Assembly (NCBI GenBank): GCA_963575745.1
Contig: CAUYUJ010018305.1
Coordinates: forward strand, 275,001-339,000
Origin: Prorocentrum cordatum
Taxonomy: Eukaryota > Sar > Dinophyceae > Prorocentrales > Prorocentraceae
Direction of reading: 5' to 3'
DNA: 64,000 nucleotides
Every line of letters starts with the position of its first letter. Positions within the stretch are counted from its first letter, which is position 1. The translations under genes and the position numbers were made by a program. The notes under the pieces were generated by a model. It had not been told where the DNA came from, did not search any database, and was given only the letters and a program-made list of their open reading frames with translations. This document shows, in pieces, positions 11,470 to 20,737 of this stretch.

Positions 11470-13597
11470 GGGCGCAGATTCTGGCCGTTGGGGTGTGCGC
11501 CCTCGACGCCGCGCTGCAGCGGGTCAGCAAGGTGCTTCGTGACTGCAATCTCCTCGGCCCGCGCCTGGCGCTCTAGGCGGACGAACCCGAGTTCGAGGGA
11601 ACTTTCGACCAAGTAGCGGCGGCCGCGGACCCCAGCGTGGAGAAGGCGCGGCTGCCGCTGAGGGAGTTCGTGGACCGGTGACCAGGCATTGGCCGAAGAG
11701 CCGGTGCAGAAACAGTTGAAGGCGCTCAATGGCTGCCCTGAACGGGCCATGCTTGAGGACGCCGTGGCGAACCTCGTGGCAGTGACCAGCCGAGAAGTGC
11801 CCGAGGCTCCGCCGCCGCTGGGGGCCCGCGCGATAGCAGGATTCTTTTTCTCGCGGAAGTGCTGCGCTGCGGTGGACGAGAGCCGTCGCGGGCTCGATGG
11901 AGGCTTCGCCTGGTCATGCTGCTTGAGGGGATGGGGGCGCCCTCGCTGCAGACGGCGCGGTCCCGCTCGGACCTGGGGCGAGCGAAGGACGGCATCACAG
12001 GCCGCGCGCGCATCAACACGGTGAGGTTGTACGTGCGAGCCATGGAGACGCTGCGCAGGTGACGCTTTCGCGCGCGCGGTGTTCCGTGTCCCGAAACGAT
12101 CGTGCTTGTCGTCGTTTACGTGCACGCCATTGCTGCCGAGCCGTGCGCGCAAACGGTGCCTAATCAGGCCATGCGCGCCATGGCATGGACGGAGCGCGTG
12201 GCGGCCGTGGACGTGAACGTCAGACTCTCCGCCCGGCCTGAGACCCAACAGGTCGTCGCGAACGTGGAGATGCTCCTCCGTGCTGGCATGGGCCCAACGA
12301 CGAGGTCGGGGCGTCTCCCCGGCGCGTTCACTGAGGCCTTGTTGTGGACGGGGGCCTCGCGAAGTACCTGTGCGGGGTGGCGTGGCTCCCCCACGTCAAG
12401 GAAGGTGTGGGCGGCGCTGCGCTACCACGACTGCAGCTGGCTCCTGCCCGAACTCTTCGCCTTCGTGGACGGAGTGCTGACGGCCATGCTGGGGCGCGCG
12501 AGGGCTAGCAGAGCGGGCCGCAAGCTGCCGGAGCTGCCGCTAGTGGTATCCCGTGATTGCTACATGCTGGACCCGGCGTGGGTACTGTCGGGCTGTGACC
12601 TGTGGCAGGATGCTGCGAATTTCGAGATGGATTATTTCTTGCCGCAGTGCGATGGCGCGGCGCAGGAGATGGTCCGCAAGAGCACGCTGGGTACGCAGAG
12701 GCGGCGGCAGCGGGTCAGTAGGTGCTCCAGAGGATGCTGGAGCCAGCGGCCTGTGCGGGCGAGGAGGTCGAGCTCCCCGTTCCCGAGGAGGGCGTGAGCT
12801 TCTGGGCGCAGCGCTCGGAGCGGGCGACGATCCCTTCGGTCGCGGCGGCGATGGGGGTCCCGAACAACGAGCGCGACTACCTGGGCAAGTGGTCGCCAGG
12901 AGCTTCGGGCGCCCGCGCGAGGGCGCGCCGCGTTGTCGATTCCTGGCTCCAGCGGCGTTTCGCAGAGGTGCTACATTCTGGGATGGCTTGCTTCCAACCA
13001 GACGAGGCGACAACCGTCCCAGCCCTGGCGACCTGTCTTGTGCTGAGGAAGAACTTCCTGGTGCAGGAGGCGGCGACCGTGGCGTCTGAGACCTGCGCGC
13101 CCCTCGAGGCCTTCGCTGGCTGGTTGACCTCGGCGCCCGAGGGGGGGCGACGGAGAGGAAGAGGGCGCCGCGCCGCTGACAGGGGCCCCCAACCTCCCGG
13201 GAAGTATGCGGGGGGCAGAGGGCGGCCGTGGCAGCGTCGGCGACGGCTGCTGGATGAACGTCCAGTGACGGATAGCTGCCGCCCCCCCGAGGGCAAGGGC
13301 GCCGATGAGGTCGGCTGCTGCTTCATCGTATGCGCGAGGAAGCGCGTGGTGGCCGGGCTCTGCGAAGTTGGGGGCCGTGGCTGGGGTTCTAGCAGGTCGC
13401 CGCTGAACGCGACCTACTTCGACGACGTGCAAGGCCCGAAGGTGCGTGGCGTGGTCTGCCAGAGGTGCTGGCGTTGCACCTCGGCTGAGAGGGCGGCGCT
13501 TGCCTCCGAGAGCGAGGGGGAGGGCTGGAGAGAGCAGGGCGCGAGCGGCGGCGGGCTCCACGTGGCCCCCTGGGACGGGGGCGCGCCGGCCCGCTAG
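11470..13597 (+). pseudogene. Tyrosine recombinase of a DIRS-like retroelement, frameshifted
   Basis: Reading pieces in three frames gives a protein resembling recombinase regions of dinoflagellate tyrosine-recombinase retroelements. The N-terminal part (11,470-12,060) includes RINTVRLYVRAMETLRR. The middle part (12,102-12,720) includes KVWAALRYHDCSWLLPELF, GRKLPELPLVVSRDCY and FEMDYFLPQC. The C-terminal part (12,722-13,597) includes FWAQRSERATIPSVAAAMG and NNERDYLGKW, then a tail with a Cys-rich VCQRCWRC motif. The HxxR position reads RSER, and after GKW the segment where the nucleophile Tyr is expected reads SPGASGARARARR with no Tyr. Several frameshifts and in-frame stops (for example near 11,572 and 12,060) make it inactive. 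Family assignment is by recognised motifs, not a search. Confidence 0.6.
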
Positions 13598-14205
13598 CGG
13601 GCAGCCTGGGCGGGCGACGGCGGCGGCGGGGCCCCGCGCGCCCCCGCGGGGCGGGGGCCCCGCTCACGCGCGGGCCGCTTGCGGAGGGCGGCGCGCGGCA
13701 GCGGGTTCTTCGTGCAATTTTTGGTCGGGGGCCGCGATCGTGCGCTGACGGGGCGCCGGCCGCCGCGCAGCCCAGGGCGCGCCCAGGGCAGTCAACTGAC
13801 CATCGACAGTTCCGGGGGCGGAAGAGGAGGGCCGCGCCCAGGTGGAAACCATGTTATCTCGCCCGTGGGGGGGTCCCGAACTTCCGTCTGCCTGCGGACG
13901 CCCCCCCGCGTCGGTGGCGCCCCCCCCGTCCGTGGGCCCCTCCGCCCGCCGCGGGCAAGGAGGGTTCTGGTGGGGAAGGGCGTCCTCTTGCTGGGTGGGG
14001 TCTTCTGGCGGGCGGGTGTGGCGCCCTGCCGAGCTGGTGTGGTCGTCGCACGATCCGCAATTGTTTGTCTCAGTCGACCTCGCTCGGTCAGGAGTGGGGC
14101 CCGCTTGGTCTCCGGAGGTCCACCCCCGGCGTCGCCCGCGCGGCCTGGCGCGGGGGGCGGCTCGACGGCGTGGCGCCGAAGGGGCTCTCGCATTAGGGGG
14201 GGGGC
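13598..14205. other. Very GC-rich spacer between retroelement fragments
   Basis: CG-rich sequence open in many frames on both strands because it lacks AT-rich stop codons. No motif recognised. Confidence 0.5.
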
Positions 14206-14960
14206 AAGGCGCTCGCGTCGCCGAAATCGGACTTGCGCTTCTTCCTCCCCGCGGTGGATGTGCCGCTGAGCGTGCAGGCGCAGCTGCACGGCGTGACGAG
14301 CCTGGGCAACTTCTCCGCTCTGATGAACCCAGGCCAGGGCGCGCGCGAGCGTCGAGCGGCGGCGGGAGTTGGAGGGCGAGGCCGTCGCGCGCCAGGTGGC
14401 CGAGCCTCTGAGCGCAACCGATAGCGAGGCGACGCGGCTGCCCTTCGAGAAGGCGCGCTGGATGCCCAAGGAGGGCCAGGTGCTGTCGAGATCCCATCTT
14501 GAAGTCAGGCAGACAGAGATCGAGCGGGGTGGCGCTCGGGCGGAGGCGCTCGCGGCAGTCAACTCAGTCGAGGGGGGCCCGTTGGCGCCGGCGTGGCCCA
14601 GCTCGGGGGCGATGCAGTGCAGGGAGGTAGCGACCGTCAAGGTCGTCGCAGCCCCGCAGGGCCCGGAGGCGCTGCGGAAACGCATCGTGCCGATGGGCGC
14701 GGGAATCCTCATGCTCGGTCAGTGCCGCGCGAACCGGCAAGACCTGCGAGGCGGAATCCCGCCGCACTTCCAGACGCACCTGGGCTACATGCTCGGGGGG
14801 CACGTCTGGGACCTCGTGGCGAGGGGCGCGCGGGGCGACGTGGCCGCGCGCCCGCCGCGGGCGCGGGTGCTGCAGTGCAAGCCACAGACAGGTCCGCAAG
14901 AAGGTCTTTCAGCTTGTGCGGCAGGAGCGCGTGCAGTGCCGCCTGTGGCGGGCGATGGGC
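14206..14960 (+). pseudogene. Retroelement gag-like / polyprotein N-terminal region, degraded
   Basis: Joining frames gives RFFLPAVDVPLSVQAQLHG, FSALMNPGQGARE, then (frame from 14,369) RLPFEKARWMPKEGQVLSR and GAGILMLGQCRANRQDLRGG, and near 14,890-14,935 QVRKKVFQLVRQERV. The order and flavour match the upstream part of dinoflagellate retroelement polyproteins with methylase-like and RT domains, which follow here at 15.8 and 17.3 kb. No zinc knuckle or protease was identified. At least two frame changes are required. Confidence 0.4.
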
Positions 14961-15799
14961 GACTCGGCGCGCCGGCCCTCGCCGGCCCGGCAGCTCGCCG
15001 CCGCCCTCGGCGGGCGCCGCAGCGGCCGCGGCAGCGGGGGATCAGCCCGCGTGGGTGTGCAGGGGCGGGGCGCGCAGGCGGCCGGGGAACGGGCCCGGGC
15101 GCGGGCCCTGCCGCGCAGGCGCCAGAGGACGATGATGTTCGCTTCCGGTGCAATTTCAAGATGGCTATGTGCGACCCGAAGGAGTGCCGCATCCTCCGCG
15201 TGCGCTCGCTCTGCTTCGCGCAGGACCTCCCGCGGTGCTCGTGCAGGGGCTGGCCCGCGGGGCAGACGCGCGGGGCGAAGCTCTCTTGGGGCCCCCGCGG
15301 CGCCGCGGCCGATCAAGGGCGCCGCGAGGGGCAAGCGGCCGCTGCCGATGCCGATGGGCAGAGGCGGCGCGCGGCGTTGACGCGGGGGCGGCAACGGCGG
15401 CAGCGCCGCGGCAGGGGGGGCGCCCCCCTGCTGCAGCCGCCAGCAGACGCAGGCCCGGCGGCCCCGAGCGGCCGCGACCGCGTCAGGCTCCGCATCGGGG
15501 CGGCCTTCTCAGGTTGGGCGGCGGCGGGGCTCCATGCGACCCCTCGGGGCGGGGGCCGCGCCTGCGCGCTGCCGGGGGCGCCGATGCGCGACCCGCGGAG
15601 GAGGGCGCCCGCGGCGGAAAGGGCTCCGCGCGATCGCGTCGGGGCGGGGGCCTGCCTCGCAGGGTCATCCTGACGGCCGTGCGCGAGGTCCCGGAGCGAC
15701 GCGCGTCGCCGCGCGCTCCAGCCGGGGGCGATCCAGACAGGGAAACGACAAGGGCGAAGAGGGGCACGGGGCCAGACGCCCCCCGGGATCCAGGGGGCG

Positions 15800-16610
15800 G
15801 GCCGCAGAGTGCAGCTGCAGCTGGAGGTGCCCGGCTCCTTCGTGGGGCATGGGCGACTGGCGGGCGTTGCCTCCTTCGCGCGCCGCCTCGGCATGCCCGC
15901 GCGCTTGGGGGAGGTGGCCCTGGCCAGGTCAGACGACGCCGACCCTTCCATCGCGGCGCTGGAGGGTGATTTCTTCAGGAGGCTCGCGGCAGGCGAGTGG
16001 GGGGCGTTCGTGGCCCCGCCGCCCTGCGGTCTCTGGTCGCGAGTGGCGTGGATGAACCGCCGAGGCCCGCGGCCAGTGCGATCGGCGCGGCGCCCTTGGG
16101 GATTTCCTTGATTGGATGGCCGAGAGCAGCTGAAGTGTCAGATATCTAGCCAGCTCGCAGACTTTGCCCCCCGCGCGCTCCCGGCCCAGCTGACACTCAG
16201 CGGCGGGCAGTTGGCCTCGCGGAGCAGCCCGAGGACCTCGGCGCCATGCAGGCGGGGGACCTCCGCTGTCAGAGCCCCGCCTGCGCGTGGCAGCTGCCGA
16301 TTGTAGGCCAGCTCCATGACCTCGACGGCGCGCGCGCAGCTGCCTTCAGCTGGAGCAGCTTCGGCTCGCCGTGCCCGACGCCGGCGCGCCTCGTCGGTCG
16401 GTTCCCGGGGGGGCGGCATTTTGGCGCGACGGGCGCGCGCCTTGGGCCGTTGCCGCCGCCGCCCGCAGAGCCCAAGTCGCAGGGCGCAGGCGGGGCGACG
16501 CCGGGTTCAAGACCGCGGGCGCCGCGGCCTGGCTCCCACGGCGGTGCGAGTGGGTGGGGCAGGGCGTCGGCAGGATGGCCGAGCGGCTCACTGCCCAACG
16601 CGGGGGGGCG
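15800..16610 (+). pseudogene. Retroelement methyltransferase-like domain, degraded
   Basis: Frame 15,809-16,111 reads GDFFRRLAAGEWGAFVAPPP then CGLWSRVAWMNRRGP and RRPWGFP. The PPC-containing core resembles motif IV (Pro-Cys) of C5 cytosine methyltransferases, as seen in methylase-like segments of dinoflagellate retroelements. Downstream frames give EQPEDLG, VPASIWQLP-like WQLPIVGQLHDLDG and PTPARLVGRFPGG, again the expected order. 14,960-15,800 between this and the gag-like piece is GC-rich with no motif I can name. Stops and frameshifts separate the pieces. Confidence 0.5.
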
Positions 16611-17279
16611 GGCCTGTTTGGCGCCGCTCGCCAGACCCGCTCGGGAAGCAGGGCGAGGGCGGAGGGCTCCGAAGCGGGGCCCCGCCATGGAGAGCGGCCT
16701 GCCGTGCGTGGGCGGTATTTGCACGGCAATGGCGAGATCCAGGCGAGCAGGCGGGGCAACCCATGCCCCGTCAATCGCTACGGCGCGAAGACCGCCATAA
16801 CGAACTTCGCGAACTGGCCCCCGACGCGGCCGGACCTGATCGAGGCGCTCTTGGGGCGCGACGGCGCTGCCCTCGGGCTTCTTCTGCGACCTGCGCCCCG
16901 ACTGCCGCGCGGGCGCCGTCGTCGCAGCATGGCGGGGGTGGGGTGGGGGGGCGCGCGACCGCGAGGCCCCTGCGCCAATTCGGAGGCGCAGGGCCGCTGC
17001 GCTTCGCCTGGTCGCTGGGGCCCAGACATTCGGAAGTTCCCGAATTGGACCGAGCTGAGGTCCGAGCTGTAAGAGGGGGTCGTGGAGGCCGTGGGTGTGG
17101 GGGGGGCGGCCGGGGCGCCGCAGATCGCGCCCCCCTCGAGCGGGCGGTGCAGAAGCGCGCGACCGGCGCCGGCCCGAGCGAGCCTTCCGACCTCGGGAGG
17201 AAGGAGGTCTACGAGACGGCCAGTGGTCTTCGAAGGCTGGCTGGGAGCAGAGGGGCGGGCAGGCCACGGCGACGATTTG

Positions 17280-18060
17280 GGCTGCGTCGCAGAGGGGCAG
17301 CCCATCCACCTTCGCTTGCTGGCGGCAGTTCTACGCGAATCAGAGGTTCCACGCGCAGAGTTGATGAAGAAGCTGGAGACGGGGGTTGCGGCCGGCGTCC
17401 TGGGAGAGATGCCCGGGCAGGAAGAGCTCTTCGAGAAGCTGGCGAAGTGGCGCCTCGACTGGGAAGCGGCCGACTGGGCCGCCCCAGAAGCAGCCGACTA
17501 CATCGGCGTGGAAGACCGCGGCGGGGGGCGCCGAGATCAACCTGCGGGCGGGGTGAAGGCTGGCAGGATGATCAAGATGTCCGAGGGGCAGCTGCGCGAC
17601 CGCTTCCGCGACAGCTGCGCTGCAGCGGCGCTGGCGGATCCGCAGAGCGCGAGCGGCAAGGAGAGACTCGCGCACGATGGCGGGTTGTCGTGAGCCATCG
17701 GGCCCGATGCAGAAGCCGACAGAGGATGCCGAGGCCCGCGAAGGATGTTTACCTCCTGGGCTACTGCGGGGATTGGCTCGAAATCATAGCCGCGCTCGTC
17801 GCCGCCGTCAAGGGCGTTTATCGGCTCGTCCAGATCCGCGGGGGCTAGTTGGCCTGCGAGTTCGAAGGCAAGATCTACAGCGACACCGTCGGCACCTTTG
17901 GCATATCTAGCGGCTCAGAATGGTGGGCTAGGCTGTTCGGGGCCAGACTGCGGGCGATGTTTTGCCTGCTGGGAAGCGACTGGCCCTTGGGACAGTACCC
18001 TTTATGCCGACGATTTGGAGGCGATCGGAACGCGGCGACGCGGGAGGTGTTCACTGCGAC
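17280..18060 (+). pseudogene. Reverse transcriptase with intact YADD box, truncated
   Basis: The pre-RT region (17,281-17,693) includes ELFEKLAKWRLDWEAADW and IKMSEGQLRDRFRDS. After a frameshift, 17,849-17,990 reads CEFEGKIYSDTVGTFGISSG and EWWARLFGARLRAM; another shift puts LYADDLEAIG at 18,000-18,029, with YADD at 18,003-18,014. The palm therefore keeps the canonical catalytic YxDD, but the reading frame is broken and similarity stops about 50 bp later. The thumb, RNase H and 3' part are missing; the second element's terminal repeat begins at 18,309. The first catalytic Asp region is not clearly readable (17,700-17,850 has stops). Confidence 0.6.
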
Positions 18061-18308
18061 TGCGCCTCGTGCTCCATCGGCTCATCGGGGGCGGGGGCGG
18101 CTTGGGTAGCAGCGTGGGCAGACCCTGGCGGGCGGGTCGGGAGGGCGGGTCCAGGCGGCCAGGTCGAGCAGGCGGAATGTTGAAACGTGCGTTTTGCATG
18201 AATCTCGAGGAAAATCCGCACAATAACGCAACAGCGAGAGCGTGATTCCTGAGTGTCGAGGGCGCGGCGTCTGGATAAATTGCGAGGGGCTCCCACGCGA
18301 GCTCGCAT

Positions 18309-18624
18309 GAAACACGCGGGGCGATGCGGAGTGGTCGTCCCGATTGTTCACACGTTGACTTGAGAGCGCACTGGGATGCCGCACTGTAGCATCAGAAGGG
18401 GCAGGAAATGAGGGGGAGCGCATTGGAAGCATGAGTAGGTTAGCTCCCAGTCAAGGGGGGGAAATTCGTTACTTTTCTCCCTCTGCTTCCTCCCCCTCCC
18501 CCTCCTCCTGCACTTTGCTCGCGCCCTTCTCTCGCGCCATAGCCGTTTTGGGGCATTTCAGGGTGGCGCGTAGATTCGCTTGCCGGCGCGGGCCGTTTGC
18601 TCGCGCAACGAAGCGCGAATGCCG
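18309..18624 (+). repeat. Terminal repeat A1
   Basis: Starts GAAACACGCGGGGCGATGCG and ends GAAGCGCGAATGCCG. Nearly identical to 25,537-25,783 plus 25,895-25,972. Confidence 0.9.
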
Positions 18625-18647
18625 GAGGGGATGTACAGAAGGAAGGC

Positions 18648-18793
18648 GGTTCGGGGGCGGGCGTGCACCCATGCGATTGGGTGCGGCACGTCTTAAGCCA
18701 TTTGGCTTCGCCCTCGGTCGCAGCAGCGGCCTCAGCACCCCCCTTCCGCAGGCGTGTGATCGCCAGGGCTCCCCTGTATCGCCGCCTTAGCCG
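18648..18793 (+). repeat. Inner direct repeat X1
   Basis: 146 bp beginning GGTTCGGGGGCGGGCGTGCA and ending CCTTAGCCG; matches X2 at 25,341-25,486 with few differences. Confidence 0.9.
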
Positions 18794-18898
18794 TTTTGGG
18801 GCAAGCAGGGGAATAGTTCAATTTTGAAGCACACTCCCAGTGTTAGGACAGTTCCTTTGTAGCCTCCGATCTGCTTGAAAGCGGGCCCAAGCGGGCCC

Positions 18899-19723
18899 AT
18901 GCCGGGGGGGTGGATCAAAGCAGGAACCCTTGCCGACGGGGACCTGCTCAACGATATCCTTGAGTCTGAGTTGATAGAGGCGGCCGCCTACGACGACGAC
19001 GATGCCTCCCAGGGTACGTACATACTTCAGGTACTTCACGGAGACTGCGCTCCAGAAGGCGGCGTGCTTCTCACAGCGCGCTACCTTGCAGCGAAAGACG
19101 ACTATTATAATTATTGGATGCGGTCTGGAGGCCGCCCAATAAAAGACGTCTACCACGTGTGCGCAGCTGCTGGGTGCAGGGGGGGGCCAGAAGGCCAAAT
19201 CCATATAGAGTCCTGGAGGCCACTCGGCCGCGAGGACATCGAGGAGGGCAGGCTCGCCTGGGCGGCGAAGCCAGGGCTCCAGAAACGGATTCTGGAGGCC
19301 CTGCGCGAGGGGGCTGAGCCAGGGGGAGAGAGCGGTGCCGAACGCAGCGGCGGCGAGGCGACGCCGCTGGCCGACGGGGAGCGTCCCCCTGGCCGGTCGC
19401 CGAGTGGCCTCCCAGCGGCGGAGCCACGAGCAGAGGCTCTGGGCGAGCCTCCGCCTGCGGGGCGCGGGGCCCCCGACGGCGCGTTGTGGGCTGGCGCCCG
19501 CAGCGTGCGACCCCGGCGTGGGGTCGGGGAAGAGCTAGAGGTGCTCCGCGCTGGCCTGGAGGAAGGCAACAACCGCCACGGCCTGGACAGGCCAGACCGC
19601 GCCCGCGGGCACAGGAGCAGGTCGCCGCGGGGCCGCGCGCGGGGGGGGGCGCCAGGAGGGCGCCCCGGGCGGACGGAGCCCTTCCCCTCGGGGGAGCAGG
19701 GGCCCGCCGGGGCGTCGCCGTGA
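18899..19723 (+). CDS. Gag-like ORF, first part
   Basis: The frame opens at 18,875 with a non-ATG codon; the first ATG is 18,899. The 274-residue product has an acidic N-terminal half (YDDDDASQGTYILQVLHGD, RPIKDVYHVCAAAGC) and a C-terminal half rich in Gly, Pro, Arg and Ser. It resembles the leading protein of dinoflagellate retroelements but has no assignable domain. TGA at 19,721 ends it, and the frame starting at 19,725 continues the same Arg/Ser-rich composition, so the two are probably one gag separated by a +1 shift (mutation or programmed). Confidence 0.55.
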   Translation: MPGGWIKAGTLADGDLLNDILESELIEAAAYDDDDASQGTYILQVLHGDCAPEGGVLLTARYLAAKDDYYNYWMRSGGRPIKDVYHVCAAAGCRGGPEGQIHIESWRPLGREDIEEGRLAWAAKPGLQKRILEALREGAEPGGESGAERSGGEATPLADGERPPGRSPSGLPAAEPRAEALGEPPPAGRGAPDGALWAGARSVRPRRGVGEELEVLRAGLEEGNNRHGLDRPDRARGHRSRSPRGRARGGAPGGRPGRTEPFPSGEQGPAGASP

Positions 19724-19724
19724 T

Positions 19725-20735
19725 GTGGCCCCCGCTGCCGGCGCCGGCGCGCTGGTGCCGAGCGGTGCCAGTGGCGGCCGCAGCCCGCGCCGCAGGGGCA
19801 GCCCGCAGTTTGCCGCTAGCCCCCGCCGCAGGGAGCCGCGCAGCCCGCGCCGCCGCGAGGCGCCGAGCCCGCGCCGCGGAGAGCGGCGCAGCCCGCCCCG
19901 CCGTGAGGCAGCGAGTCCGCGGCGCGGGGGAGAGCCCAGCCCGCGCCGCCGCGAAGCGGCGAGCCCGCGCGGCCGGGAACAGGGCGCAAGGGAGCGGTCA
20001 GGAGACGGGCCCCGCCGGCGCCGCCGCCGTTGGCGGGCTCGCTCTAGCTGCAGCGACAGCGACGAGGCGGGTTTTCACAACGCCTCGACCCCAGGCGACC
20101 GCTCGAGCACCACGCAGGGGCGGTTGATGCGCTTCGCGCGCGAGAACCAAGGCAGGCTGGCCGAGAAGCTACAGTGGAAAATGGCCAGCAGGGTTACTCC
20201 TGGGGGAGAGGCGGACTCCGACTCCGAGAACCAGACAGGAGCCGCGCCGGCGGTCGCTTCGGCGTACCACTTGAGGGTGCTGTCCACGCAGCAGCCGCCC
20301 CTCTCGAAGCGCAACGCGAACGAGATGCGGCTCATGTGCAAAATGCTCGACCTGCTCAGCCGCAACAAGGTCAAGAGAGCCATGGACTTCGCAGCCCAGC
20401 ACTTGAAAGCCATCGAGCAGTCGGTGGCAGACGGGGGCTGGACCAGAGCCCGCTTCCTCGAATTGTTCGAGGAGGATGCGCCGTCCCTCGTCGGCAGGGG
20501 GGAGAAGTACATGATGCGGTCGGAGGTCCGAGCCGAGCAGGCACTCGCTCTCCGGAGCGGCTCGGGCCCGAAAGGGGCACCAAAGGGCGCCCGCTCGGAC
20601 GAAGCTGGCGCAGCGGTCAACGGGGCGACGGAGAGCCGCGGCAAGGGCGAGGCCTTCAGCGGAAAGGGCTTCAGCTTCGGCGCGGCCTTGAAGAGCAAAG
20701 CGAAGGGGAAAGACAAGGCGGGGAAGTGGTGGTGA
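19725..20735 (+). CDS. Gag-like ORF, second part (Arg/Ser-rich, then helical)
   Basis: Opens with GTG; no ATG near the start. Residues 20-100 are repeats of the SPRRRE/SPRRGE type, like splicing-factor RS regions. A charged, probably helical region follows: LMRFARENQGRLAEKLQWKM, RNANEMRLMCKMLDLLSRNK, MDFAAQHLKAIEQSVADGGW, then a Lys/Gly/Ser-rich tail (KSKAKGKDKAGKWW). An RNA-binding, particle-forming role as in other gag proteins is an inference from position and composition. Overlapped by the upstream extension of the RT frame. Confidence 0.6.
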   Translation: MAPAAGAGALVPSGASGGRSPRRRGSPQFAASPRRREPRSPRRREAPSPRRGERRSPPRREAASPRRGGEPSPRRREAASPRGREQGARERSGDGPRRRRRRWRARSSCSDSDEAGFHNASTPGDRSSTTQGRLMRFARENQGRLAEKLQWKMASRVTPGGEADSDSENQTGAAPAVASAYHLRVLSTQQPPLSKRNANEMRLMCKMLDLLSRNKVKRAMDFAAQHLKAIEQSVADGGWTRARFLELFEEDAPSLVGRGEKYMMRSEVRAEQALALRSGSGPKGAPKGARSDEAGAAVNGATESRGKGEAFSGKGFSFGAALKSKAKGKDKAGKWW

Positions 20736-20737
20736 AA

